In this document: positions 6,765-13,826 of the stretch, piece after piece
Position numbering within the stretch: the first letter of the stretch is position 1
Layout of the letters: each line of letters opens with the position of its first letter
DNA from: Lachnospiraceae bacterium
GTDB taxonomy: Bacteria; Bacillota; Clostridia; Lachnospirales; Lachnospiraceae
Direction: 5' to 3'
Length of the DNA: 34,811 bases
Assembly: GCA_910574285.1 (NCBI GenBank)
Contig: CAJTAL010000047.1
Location: 1 to 34,811 of the forward strand
Position numbers and translations under genes: made by a program
Notes under the pieces: model-generated
Told to the model about the DNA's origin: nothing
Database searches by the model: none
What the model saw: the letters and a program-made list of their open reading frames with translations, nothing else

Positions 6765-9386
6765 TTATTGAATTGCGGCGGAAAGTTTGCTCCGCCAGTC
6801 ATCGCCTTCCACGACATGTTTCAGGATAGCGGAGAAGGGAAGCAAGTCGAACTCTCCCTTTGCAGGGTCGGCGCCGATTTTTTTTGGCTTGTAGAAAGCG
6901 CTCATAGCAGTTTTGGCAAGATTAAACTCAAAGGAGCTTGACGGAGCGGCTTTTAACAGATGATGCGTGTCAATGGCGGCAAAGATCCGGGATACAACTG
7001 CCAGGTGATTCAGTGATTTGATGCCGGCAGTCATTTTTAATATGCGGTCGAAATTCGGATTCTTCTTATACTGCTCATAGTTATTGCTAAAGGCGGCTTT
7101 TAAGGCGGCGGCTTTCTCCTTGCCGTTATAAATCCCGTTGGTGATCAGCTTCCCGAGGGTACTGATTGCCGTTGTGGTAATACTGATGATTTTACTGCCC
7201 GCCGTTCCGAGAAAATGGCCGGCGCTGTTCGCGGCTCCTGTAACAACACCGATGGTGTTCTCGGCGATATCCTTACCTGTCCGGTTTCTTGAGCGTCCAA
7301 GATAGTACATCACCTGTGGATTTTCTCCGGAGGCAACTCTAAGGTTTACATCGGAGGTAATAGTCTTCATGGATTCTGTAATATTGGCGGCTTTCCTGGC
7401 ATTCTGAACAAGATGGTATCCATTTTCCAGCGTCTCAAACATATCCTTTATGGTAGAAACAATATCTCCTACAGGCGACGCGGTTTTTACGTCGACAATG
7501 CCGTTAGACAGAAGATCCAAAAGAGCATCCAGAGGAGTCAGAATAGTATTTCCTACATCAAAAATATAATCAATCCAGCATATATACCGGCTTCCCAGAT
7601 CCTTTTCTGCGGCGTTATCGTCCGACAGAAATCGTTTTTCTGCAATCATCTTACCGACGTTTACTATACTGAAGATAATATCTTTCGCATTGCTTACGAG
7701 CCCCAGTATATCCCCGAAGGTTCCATGTTCGAGATCACTTTCTGCATCTTCTTTCTTTTGCTCCAGAATTTGGTATTGGGAGGAGCCCTCTGTCAGTTTG
7801 GACATTTGATCTTCCAGGTCTTGAATATGCTGAATCTTTCCGCTGGCAAATCCATAGATGTCGTTGATGGATTCGTATACGTCTTTGATCTGGTCATAGT
7901 TAATCAGCCCTTCTGCCACGGTTCCGCTCAGAAGACCGTCGCCGTCCAGGAATTCTGCTGTGCCTGACAGAAAATCCATAAAAGTAAATTTGGAGGCGGA
8001 AGCTCCATGGATTACAGCGCTGCAGGCATAGAAGAGCGGGGCGTAATCTTTTATTGTGGCTTTTTGGGCAGCTTTTTTCAGATCTTCACTGCCGTGGTTT
8101 TGAGCGATTTCAATGGCCTTTGCCCGGTCTTTGTTAAGCGCCAGCATGGCATGTATCAGTTTGGCGACGACGCGTTCCTTAGCTGCGTTGGCATAGAGGC
8201 TGTCGTCAGCGAGCAAGTCGTTGAATAAGCTTTCGTTTCTGTACTGGAAGAGGGTTAGGGCTTTCGCATCCTCATCGTCTTGCTGAAACGCGGTCTTGAC
8301 TGCCAGATCGGGGGCGGCGGGGAGAGAAGGATCGGCTTCGCTTAGTTTAACCGCATCGATGCCGTCGTCCCCAGGATATCTGGTATAGTGTTCGATGTTT
8401 TCAGCGTAAATGTGTCTGAAAAAAGGTGATGTACGGATAGCAAGGGCGAGGGCGTCATCCTGGTCGAAAGCGCCGCCCGCCGTCATTTTTTTCTGATAAC
8501 TTTTTCTGGCGTCTGCGATAGATTCATAGTGTGAACCGTTGGCAGGGACGAACTCTCCATTGATCCAAAGACCGGATACTTCTTGTTTGTGCAGTATACT
8601 GCCGGTTGCGACAGTCTGTAACGCAAGAGTGTCGGCAGATTGGATATAACGGTGAGGATCCTTTGCGGTAATCGGGGCTTCGGTTGTGTTGATGAAAAGA
8701 GAAGCCAGGTCCTTTAATTTTTGAGGCGATGCGCTTTCAGACGGAGAATTCGTACCTGAAGCCGCGCTGCCTGCAGAAGCATCAGGCTGTACCGTATATT
8801 TGGAATCCATACGGTAAGTCTGACCGCCCTCAGTCAGTGAGATCAGCTTGTCATGAGTGATGTGTTTCTCATCCGCCGGGTTTTCGGCGTCTGTCATATT
8901 GCTGATTATGATCTTATGTGTATCGCCAGGGTTTGATTTTATATTCTGAAACAGATGCATCAGAGACTGCAGCGAAAGCGCGGGACGTCCTACGTATTCG
9001 GAGACGTCCTTGCTGTGACCGGGAATTTCCACGTCGCCGGTCTTTTTGGCGCTCTTTCCCCGCGCCAGGATATAGTATTGTATGGCGGCCTTGTCATGCT
9101 GCCTGGAATACCCGGCAGATTTGCTCTGGTGTTCCTGAGTTTCTTTTGTTAAATCGGCATGATCCCGGACAGACGCATCCAGTAAAGCTGTTTTTTTATT
9201 GTTCTGCTCAGTCATGACGGAGACCAGTTCGGCGGTGTCCCGTTCTATTTCATCTGTCAGGGTCTTAATAATTGCCTGGTCTGATTTATATTCTCTTGAG
9301 GCATTTTTATATCGTTTTTTTGCGTCTTTTCGTTCTTTCTTAATTCTCTTATAATATCTGTTTGCAGAGTGGATGGGCGTGGACAT
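6765..9386 (-). CDS. Large 873-aa protein of unknown function, possibly an injection-system cargo; 5' end rearranged
   Basis: No family was recognised. The first ATG on the homologous side is at 9384-9386 (MSTPIHSANRYYKRIKK), but MSTPIHS is simply the antisense of the tail gene on the other strand, so the native N-terminus is probably lost. Residues 8-80 are a highly charged, coiled-coil-like segment. A serine-rich low-complexity linker lies around 210-230. The middle is alpha-helical, and residues near 730-790 hold a hydrophobic glycine/threonine-rich stretch (GTAGSKIISITTTAISTLGKL) that could enter a membrane. There is no signal peptide. A long multidomain protein between tail and AAA+ genes could be a payload, a tape-measure relative or a structural part. 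The payload idea is inference from position and the membrane-like segment. Confidence 0.6.
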   Translation of the reverse strand: MSTPIHSANRYYKRIKKERKDAKKRYKNASREYKSDQAIIKTLTDEIERDTAELVSVMTEQNNKKTALLDASVRDHADLTKETQEHQSKSAGYSRQHDKAAIQYYILARGKSAKKTGDVEIPGHSKDVSEYVGRPALSLQSLMHLFQNIKSNPGDTHKIIISNMTDAENPADEKHITHDKLISLTEGGQTYRMDSKYTVQPDASAGSAASGTNSPSESASPQKLKDLASLFINTTEAPITAKDPHRYIQSADTLALQTVATGSILHKQEVSGLWINGEFVPANGSHYESIADARKSYQKKMTAGGAFDQDDALALAIRTSPFFRHIYAENIEHYTRYPGDDGIDAVKLSEADPSLPAAPDLAVKTAFQQDDEDAKALTLFQYRNESLFNDLLADDSLYANAAKERVVAKLIHAMLALNKDRAKAIEIAQNHGSEDLKKAAQKATIKDYAPLFYACSAVIHGASASKFTFMDFLSGTAEFLDGDGLLSGTVAEGLINYDQIKDVYESINDIYGFASGKIQHIQDLEDQMSKLTEGSSQYQILEQKKEDAESDLEHGTFGDILGLVSNAKDIIFSIVNVGKMIAEKRFLSDDNAAEKDLGSRYICWIDYIFDVGNTILTPLDALLDLLSNGIVDVKTASPVGDIVSTIKDMFETLENGYHLVQNARKAANITESMKTITSDVNLRVASGENPQVMYYLGRSRNRTGKDIAENTIGVVTGAANSAGHFLGTAGSKIISITTTAISTLGKLITNGIYNGKEKAAALKAAFSNNYEQYKKNPNFDRILKMTAGIKSLNHLAVVSRIFAAIDTHHLLKAAPSSSFEFNLAKTAMSAFYKPKKIGADPAKGEFDLLPFSAILKHVVEGDDWRSKLSAAIQ

Positions 9387-9900
9387 CAAGGGGAATTTCC
9401 TGACGGGAGAGAAGCTTCGTACACTCGTAAAGGAGATCCATAAGCTGAATAAATGGAAAGGGACAAGAAAATCCCTGGAACGTCTGACGGAGATCATCCT
9501 TGGTGAGAAGGCGGTGATCCTGGAAAGGAATATCTTAAAGGAGCATGCCGCAAGCTCGGAGGATAAGAATTATGACCGCCTGTACGGGAACCATGCGTAC
9601 TGCGTGACGATGCTGATACGTAATTATGTGGAGGAAAATAAGCGGTCCCAGCTTTATTTCCTGCTGCAGCAGTTTATTCCGGTCCGGTGTGAACTGCATC
9701 TGGTCTTCTTAGACCAGAAGAGTCATATGGATACGTACTGTTACCTGGATACCAACGCAAGGCTCTGGCAGGAGGAAACGGCGTATCTGGACCGCAGGAA
9801 GGTACTGGACGCCAATGCGGTTCTCGGTGAAGACAGAGGCCGGGATACAACAGTTAAGGATGAAAGGTCTATTCCTTCATTAATAAAAAAGAGTCTATAA
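9373..9900 (+). CDS. Contractile tail baseplate protein (tail protein I/Afp12-like), N-terminally truncated remnant
   Basis: C-terminal part of a baseplate protein of the P2 gpI/Afp12 type. In frame from 9355 it reads YLFAEWMGVDIKGNFLTGEK, followed by LRTLVKEIHKLNKWKGTRKS and a stretch ending LGEKAVILERNIL. The sequence W-x-G then KGT then ERN is characteristic of tail protein I in injection systems. Full Afp12-like proteins are several hundred residues longer at the N-terminus. Here an in-frame stop at 9352-9354 ends the frame. The ATG at 9373 is internal to the conserved domain and lacks a ribosome site, so it is unlikely to be a real start. The gene ends in a low-complexity tail at 9900 and is followed 23 bases later by the STAS gene. 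It is a fragment left by a rearrangement. Confidence 0.72.
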   Translation: MGVDIKGNFLTGEKLRTLVKEIHKLNKWKGTRKSLERLTEIILGEKAVILERNILKEHAASSEDKNYDRLYGNHAYCVTMLIRNYVEENKRSQLYFLLQQFIPVRCELHLVFLDQKSHMDTYCYLDTNARLWQEETAYLDRRKVLDANAVLGEDRGRDTTVKDERSIPSLIKKSL

Positions 9901-9923
9901 GTAAAGAAAAGGAGAAACAGAAC

Positions 9924-10226
9924 ATGGAAATTAAAGAAAAAAAGCAGAGTGATAAGATTGTCCTGGATATTTCGGGAAGAATCGACGCGACGAACAGCTC
10001 ACAGCTTCAGAACGCCATCCTTCTGGCATTCCAGAAGATGAAGATGATCGAACTGGATTTCCAGAAGGTTGCTTACATAGCAAGCGCGGGACTGCGCGCC
10101 CTGATGATCGGGCAGAAAACAGCGAATGCAAAAGGAGGCCATATGCTCCTTAAGAATGTGGGAGATATGGTGATGGAAGTATTCGAGATGACAGGATTCA
10201 TAGATATCCTGGAGATCGAAGAGTAG
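9924..10226 (+). CDS. STAS-domain protein (anti-sigma factor antagonist type)
   Basis: A 100-aa single STAS domain like SpoIIAA/RsbV, which normally binds an anti-sigma kinase and is switched by serine phosphorylation. The start at 9924 has AAAAGGAGAAACAGAAC upstream. Visible features are the first strand and loop KIVLDISGRIDATNSSQLQNAI, the strand IELDFQKVAYIASAGLRAL with the serine at the usual phospho-site (ASAG), and the last segment EVFEMTGFIDILEIEE. No kinase or phosphatase partner gene is present. It follows the tail-protein fragment by 23 bases and precedes the FtsE-like gene, so it may be part of the injection-system operon, either as a regulator or in a spatial role. The fold is secure; the target is unknown. 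Confidence 0.88.
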   Translation: MEIKEKKQSDKIVLDISGRIDATNSSQLQNAILLAFQKMKMIELDFQKVAYIASAGLRALMIGQKTANAKGGHMLLKNVGDMVMEVFEMTGFIDILEIEE

Positions 10227-10260
10227 TTTTTAAGTACAGAAGGGATTCCGAGGTGGCAGC

Positions 10261-10752
10261 ATGATTATTCTGGAAAATGTAACAAAGAGTTATACCTCAT
10301 CGGTAGTTTTCGATAAGTTCTCTCTCCATGTAGAACACGGAGAATTTCTGTTTGTGACCGGAGAGAGCGGTTCCGGAAAATCGACGCTGATCAAGCTTCT
10401 TACGAAAGAGACGGATGTGACGAAAGGGCGGATCCTCGTGGACGGGAAGGACCTTTCTAAGATGAAAAGAAGGGAGGTTCCTGTCTATAGAAGGAACCTT
10501 GGAATCGTATTCCAGGATATGAAGCTTTTGGAGGACAGGACGGTGTTCGAGAATCTTGCCTTTGCGCGGGAAGTGATATACGGCCGCAGAAAGGATACGA
10601 GTCAGAGAGTGGCGTCCATCCTGCCCCTTCTTGGGCTTACAAGGCTGCATAAGCGTTATCCCAGACAGCTCTCAGGAGGTGAAAAGCAGAAGACTGTGCT
10701 TGCAAGAGCGCTTATGAATGATCCCGCGATCCTGCTGGCAGACGTAAACTGA
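10261..10752 (+). CDS. FtsE-like ABC ATPase, 3'-truncated by ICE insertion
   Basis: An ABC ATPase with FtsE features: the Q-loop region reads VFQDMKLLEDRTVFENLAF and the domain before it has DGKDLSKMKRREVPVYRRNLG. Walker A is GESGSGKST and the signature is LSGGEKQK. The start at 10261 is supported by CGAGGTGGCAGC. The frame ends at 163 aa with AILLADVN, where FtsE proteins have Walker B ending in ADEPTGNLD and about 60 more residues. The H-loop and half of Walker B are therefore missing and the product should be inactive. The break coincides with a switch to AT-rich sequence carrying inverted repeats, which is taken as the ICE left end. The linkage to STAS and tail genes suggests an FtsE paralogue devoted to that locus rather than the cell-division copy. 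That is inference, since no ftsX is visible. Confidence 0.85.
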   Translation: MIILENVTKSYTSSVVFDKFSLHVEHGEFLFVTGESGSGKSTLIKLLTKETDVTKGRILVDGKDLSKMKRREVPVYRRNLGIVFQDMKLLEDRTVFENLAFAREVIYGRRKDTSQRVASILPLLGLTRLHKRYPRQLSGGEKQKTVLARALMNDPAILLADVN

Positions 10753-10762
10753 ACCCCATGTG

Positions 10763-10821
10763 CTTACTGTACATAACGTATATACAGTAAGATTACATGA
10801 TAATATAGGTACATGATACAC
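10763..10821. repeat. Inverted and direct repeats at the ICE left end
   Basis: CTTACTGTA at 10763-10771 is matched by TACAGTAAG at 10783-10791 (9-bp perfect arms, 11-base loop). TACATGATA occurs twice just downstream, at 10794-10802 and 10813-10821. The cluster lies within 80 bases of the break in ftsE, a plausible place for recombinase or excisionase binding. The rest of the gap to 11012 is AT-rich, with no gene that I could support. Confidence 0.5.
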
Positions 10822-11012
10822 AGGTAATGAGAAAAAATGTGTATGGAGTAGGAAGAAAGTATTAATATCTGGTATGAGGAAATGTATCCTTGTAGCAGGT
10901 TTTTTATTGTCTAAAATAGACAGGTATAGAGATAATATTTTAGTGGTATGTCCGAATAGCTTTTTTACGATAAGTGGGTATACTGGTGTGGTAAAGAGAA
11001 GAGGTGATGGCT

Positions 11013-12182
11013 ATGGCGTACTGCTATGATGGGAAGATATATGAAACGATAAAAGAAATGGCAGAGGAATATGGAATTGACCGTCAGAGAATTTATTCTT
11101 TTCGGCGCAGGGGGTGGTCGTTAGAAGATGCAATGCAAATGTGCATCAATGATGTGCGAGGAAGAGGTCGACTTTTTGAATACAATGGAAAGTTATATCG
11201 TTCGCCTAAAGCCTTGGCAGAAGAATATGGATTACCTTGGAATTCGTTAGCACATTACATACAAAGGTGTAAAACAATAGAAGAAGCGGTAGAGCGTTGT
11301 AAAGAGACACAAGAGAAGAAAATTATGCTATGGGGAAAACGATATCAGAGCAGATATGAGCTGGCAATAGCATTTGGAATTAGAGAGACTTCCATATCAG
11401 CCAGAATCCATACAAGAAACATGACATTAGAAGAAATTGTTCTTGAACTATTGCAGAAAGAACCGATATGCTTCGAAGGGAAAACTTATAATACATTAGT
11501 GGAACTATGTGCGGAGTATCAGGTGCAGCCTTGCAATGTTTTTGAACGCTTGAAATATGGAAAAAAGTTGGAGGAGGCTATTTATTTGCCGATTAAGAAT
11601 AATGGGAAAAGATATGAAATTGAGTATGAAGGGAAAATATATCAGAACGCTGCTTTTTTATGCAGGGAATATAATATCTCCAAGCTGTTAGTATATGGAC
11701 AACAGCGCTATAAACCAGAATATTCGTTTATAGAGTGCTTTCGATTAGTAAAGCAACTGCGGGATGAATGTGGATGGCCAAACACTGAGGTATTTGCCTT
11801 TATTCCGAGATGTAAGATTCAAGGAAAATTTTATAAAAGGATATCAGATTTTGCATCGGCTGTCGGCATGACCAGAGGGCAGATAGATACCTATAAATCC
11901 AGACACCATCACAAAAATATGATTGAAGCATTACAGGAAATGCAGAAAGACCGTATTCCAGCGTATAAGACGGAATACGGTCTTTTGCCATATAGCGAAG
12001 CCAGAAAGAAAAAATACACGTCTAAGCAGTTGGAACAATTAGAATATGTTTCAAGCGCATTGCCACGATACCCTATGCTTCAGTCATTTGATTTTACACA
12101 AGACAGTATGGATATACTTCTTCGATATGAGGAACTATTTCAAAAGCATCCTCAGTTTAAAAGGGAATGGCGAGAACGGTAG
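11013..12182 (+). CDS. Six-repeat HTH-like protein of unknown function
   Basis: 389 aa starting at ATG 11013 with GAGGTG six bases upstream. I do not recognise a named family. About six copies of a roughly 45-55 residue unit can be aligned by eye: GK-x-Y, a short helix ending in EYG or similar, a second helix, then a basic stretch and S/T-LEEA. Examples are CYDGKIYETIKEMAEEYGID, FEYNGKLYRSPKALAEEYGL, WGKRYQSRYELAIAFGIRET, FEGKTYNTLVELCAEYQVQP, YEGKIYQNAAFLCREYNISK and IQGKFYKRISDFASAVGMTR. The spacing suggests tandem helix-turn-helix-like units, so binding along a repetitive DNA or RNA target is possible. The last 80 residues are not repeated. It is AT-richer than the neighbouring ICE genes and sits at the element's left edge, the usual site for recently acquired cargo. 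Confidence 0.6.
   Translation: MAYCYDGKIYETIKEMAEEYGIDRQRIYSFRRRGWSLEDAMQMCINDVRGRGRLFEYNGKLYRSPKALAEEYGLPWNSLAHYIQRCKTIEEAVERCKETQEKKIMLWGKRYQSRYELAIAFGIRETSISARIHTRNMTLEEIVLELLQKEPICFEGKTYNTLVELCAEYQVQPCNVFERLKYGKKLEEAIYLPIKNNGKRYEIEYEGKIYQNAAFLCREYNISKLLVYGQQRYKPEYSFIECFRLVKQLRDECGWPNTEVFAFIPRCKIQGKFYKRISDFASAVGMTRGQIDTYKSRHHHKNMIEALQEMQKDRIPAYKTEYGLLPYSEARKKKYTSKQLEQLEYVSSALPRYPMLQSFDFTQDSMDILLRYEELFQKHPQFKREWRER
11946..11986 (+). terminator. Terminator-like hairpin inside the six-repeat gene
   Basis: Arms 11946-11959 and 11972-11985 pair perfectly over 14 bp (core AGACCGTATTCC with GGAATACGGTCT) around a 12-base loop, and the right arm ends in TTTT. It lies within the reading frame, after the last repeat unit and before the non-repetitive C-terminal part. 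It has the shape of an intrinsic terminator, though the T-run is short. Confidence 0.45.
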
Positions 12183-12243
12183 AAAATCGTACAGACGAAA
12201 AGACAGAGAATCTGATTAGTACGATTAAGGCTTCTTTATTGTG

Positions 12244-12387
12244 TTATTTACAATGGAGCATGAGTTCCCAGTTGTTTTGAATTTTTACAAGCAGGTAGTA
12301 AAAATCATTGACATCGACAGGGTTTTCTCCAGTCTCAAAGTTGGTTAAAAGTTGACAAAGCTCATTATATAATTCATCACACAGCAT
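12244..12387 (-). CDS. Small acidic protein, 47 aa
   Basis: A short product starting MLCDELYNELCQLLTNFETG and ending NWELMLHCK. The start at 12387 is preferred over upstream codons because AAAGGAG lies eight bases before it on the - strand. It is acidic, probably two helices, with no recognised family. It lies between the six-repeat gene and the XRE regulator, on the same strand as the regulator. The strong ribosome site argues for a real gene; nothing more can be said of its role. Confidence 0.5.
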   Translation of the reverse strand: MLCDELYNELCQLLTNFETGENPVDVNDFYYLLVKIQNNWELMLHCK

Positions 12388-12525
12388 TCTAAAGACTCCT
12401 TTCAAATTTTTAATTGTTGGTATGTTACCTTGGGACGCAGGATTCGTCAAGTGATTTTAAAAGATGAGAAAATCAGTTAAGAGAGAGCATGAAAGAAAAA
12501 AGCCATAGCCTCTGAGATTGGAGTG

Positions 12526-12780
12526 CTATGACTTTTCTTTTCCTTCAATGAGATATTCATAAGAAACATGAAATATTTCAGTAAATGCTTTTAATTCCAC
12601 ATCTGTGACGTAGCGTTTATTTGTTTCGATTCTGGTAATCACATTTTTATCCATATCATACCCATTGAGCTGAAGTTGGTAGGCTAAGAGCCGCTGTGAC
12701 ATATTATGCTGGCGACGGAGTTCAATGAGTCTCTGGCTGATCAGATTTTTCTCCCCGGTGGATGTTTTTGGTTTTGGCAT
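12526..12780 (-). CDS. XRE-type HTH transcriptional regulator, 84 aa
   Basis: A small lambda-repressor-like HTH protein: ISQRLIELRRQHNMSQRLLAYQLQ followed by VITRIETNKRYVTDVELKAFTEIF. This matches the five-helix XRE fold, with the recognition helix around NVITRIETNKR. The start at 12780 has GGAGGGATTAGAAAT upstream. There is no sensor or protease domain. Paired inverted repeats at 12817-12828 and 12878-12889, directly upstream, are likely operators, suggesting autoregulation. It resembles the second small HTH protein at 12993-13229, so the ICE left end carries two related regulators, perhaps of excision or transfer. Confidence 0.85.
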   Translation of the reverse strand: MPKPKTSTGEKNLISQRLIELRRQHNMSQRLLAYQLQLNGYDMDKNVITRIETNKRYVTDVELKAFTEIFHVSYEYLIEGKEKS

Positions 12781-12816
12781 ATTTCTAATCCCTCCTGCAA
12801 ATAGTGTTGGCAGGTT

Positions 12817-12889
12817 TGTCTCACTTTTTGCACTTTTTCTATTGATTTTACATGGGATTAGGAATACAATCGGTTGTAAAAGTGAGACA
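12817..12889. promoter_or_regulatory. Inverted operator pair upstream of the XRE regulator
   Basis: TGTCTCACTTTT at 12817-12828 and its perfect complement AAAAGTGAGACA at 12878-12889 are separated by 49 bases. A further CACTTTTT follows the first copy at 12831-12838. The arrangement lies 37-110 bases upstream of the regulator's start and fits a looped or paired repressor site. The rest of the interval 12890-12992 holds no gene that I could support. Confidence 0.5.
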
Positions 12890-12992
12890 GAAAATATACG
12901 AAAACTGAATGGTTGAATAGATTGGAGAAAAACGAAGAAGATAAGAAAAACGATATAATGAGAGAAATTTAAGAAACGGTTGCTATTCCGGT

Positions 12993-13229
12993 TTAAAGAA
13001 GCCCAGAAAAGAATGCGTTGATATCGGTATGAAAGATTTTGGCGAGGGCAACAAGCTCCGATACCTTAATGTTCATACGGTTCGTTTCCAACTTAGCATA
13101 GGTACTTTTGGACATGGAGATACCCATCAGGTTCAATTTTGCAATGACCTGGTCTTGTGTAAGTTTATTTGCATAACGGATGGCTTGGATATTTTTGCCG
13201 ATATCCATATCTGGTCTGATTTTCTGCAT
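12993..13229 (-). CDS. XRE-type HTH transcriptional regulator, 78 aa
   Basis: A small HTH_3 regulator: IGKNIQAIRYANKLTQDQVIAKLN, then SKSTYAKLETNRMNIKVSEL and VALAKIFHTDINAFFSGLL. The start at 13229 is chosen because GAGAGGA lies eight bases before it on the - strand and because homology begins there; longer readings upstream cover only the intergenic region. It is divergent from the 133-aa gene at 13348. The 118-base gap holds two direct copies of a 15-base motif and a strong sigma-A promoter facing the other gene, so this protein is the likely repressor of that promoter. Confidence 0.85.
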   Translation of the reverse strand: MQKIRPDMDIGKNIQAIRYANKLTQDQVIAKLNLMGISMSKSTYAKLETNRMNIKVSELVALAKIFHTDINAFFSGLL

Positions 13230-13251
13230 AACAAAGTCCTCTCGTTTTTGA

Positions 13252-13319
13252 AATGTTTCGTAATAAAGAAACTTTATATTGATTTTACTGGTTTCACTTT
13301 TTATAATGTTTCGTAATAA
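13252..13319. repeat. Direct operator repeats between divergent genes
   Basis: AATGTTTCGTAATAA occurs at 13252-13266 and again at 13305-13319, an exact 15-base repeat with 53-base spacing. The second copy overlaps the -10 box of the + strand promoter by three bases. The first lies 23 bases upstream of the start codon of the divergent HTH gene. Binding of the HTH protein to both copies would control both directions. Confidence 0.6.
13279..13307 (+). promoter_or_regulatory. Sigma-A promoter for the 133-aa gene
   Basis: TTGATT at 13279-13284, a 17-base spacer and TATAAT at 13302-13307 form a near-consensus sigma-A promoter facing the gene at 13348. The overlap of the -10 box with a 15-base direct repeat suggests repression by the divergent HTH protein. 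Confidence 0.65.
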
Positions 13320-13347
13320 GGAATTATTTACAAGAAGGGTGATGGGT

Positions 13348-13749
13348 ATGCACCAGAGTGATATAGAACGTTTTGCTTTCCTGTTTTTATGCGGAAAGCG
13401 TGACAGGGAAATCCTGCTGGGAAAAGAAAAGATGACGTTTTCAGATTTGGACAGGCTGACGTATGTGACTGATTTTTTGGGTTTGAAATCATATAACTTG
13501 GAAATCTGGAATGAATTTTCAGGACAGTTTTGTGAACAAATTCGCCAGTTGGAATTATTATATGATGAAACTTGTAGTATCGTTTCCTGGGCTTTCACAG
13601 AAGCGGACGAGCATCTGCATGACCGTTGGCTTCAGGAGTTTTGCAGGCGTGTGCCAGATAGAGAAATTCAAATACAGCTAGAGAAAATCATAAAACAACA
13701 GTATAAGGAAAAGGGATTAGAAGATCCCACAGAGACAGACATCATGTAG
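13348..13749 (+). CDS. Uncharacterised ICE protein, 133 aa
   Basis: The product starts MHQSDIERFAFLFLCGKRDR and is rich in charged and aromatic residues, with no membrane segment. Of the two in-frame ATGs at 13342 and 13348, the second has better spacing from AGAAGGG. The C-terminal half (WAFTEADEHLHDRWLQEFCRRVPDRE) looks helical. No family was recognised. It is the first gene of the rightward ICE genes, under the promoter at 13279-13307, and ends at a terminator. Its position under a divergent repressor suggests an early or regulatory ICE function. Confidence 0.6.
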   Translation: MHQSDIERFAFLFLCGKRDREILLGKEKMTFSDLDRLTYVTDFLGLKSYNLEIWNEFSGQFCEQIRQLELLYDETCSIVSWAFTEADEHLHDRWLQEFCRRVPDREIQIQLEKIIKQQYKEKGLEDPTETDIM

Positions 13750-13765
13750 GTGCCTGTCTTTTTTT
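13733..13765 (+). terminator. Intrinsic terminator after the 133-aa gene
   Basis: AGACAG at 13733-13738 pairs with CTGTCT at 13754-13759 and is followed by a run of seven T (13759-13765). The stem spans the stop codon of the preceding gene. The loop is rather long, so strength is uncertain. Confidence 0.55.
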
Positions 13766-13826
13766 CGCAGAACATTAAGAAAAGAAATACGAAGAAAACA
13801 GGCTTTGAAGGGAGGTGATAGAAAAC

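Noticed and set aside
9387-9497. Extension of the 873-aa gene to an ATG at 9497
   Set aside because: The added 37 residues are antisense of conserved tail-protein codons and carry no domain.
12185-12226. AATCGTAC/GTACGATT inverted pair as terminator of the six-repeat gene
   Set aside because: Eight-base arms with a 26-base loop and no adjoining T-run; too weak to call.
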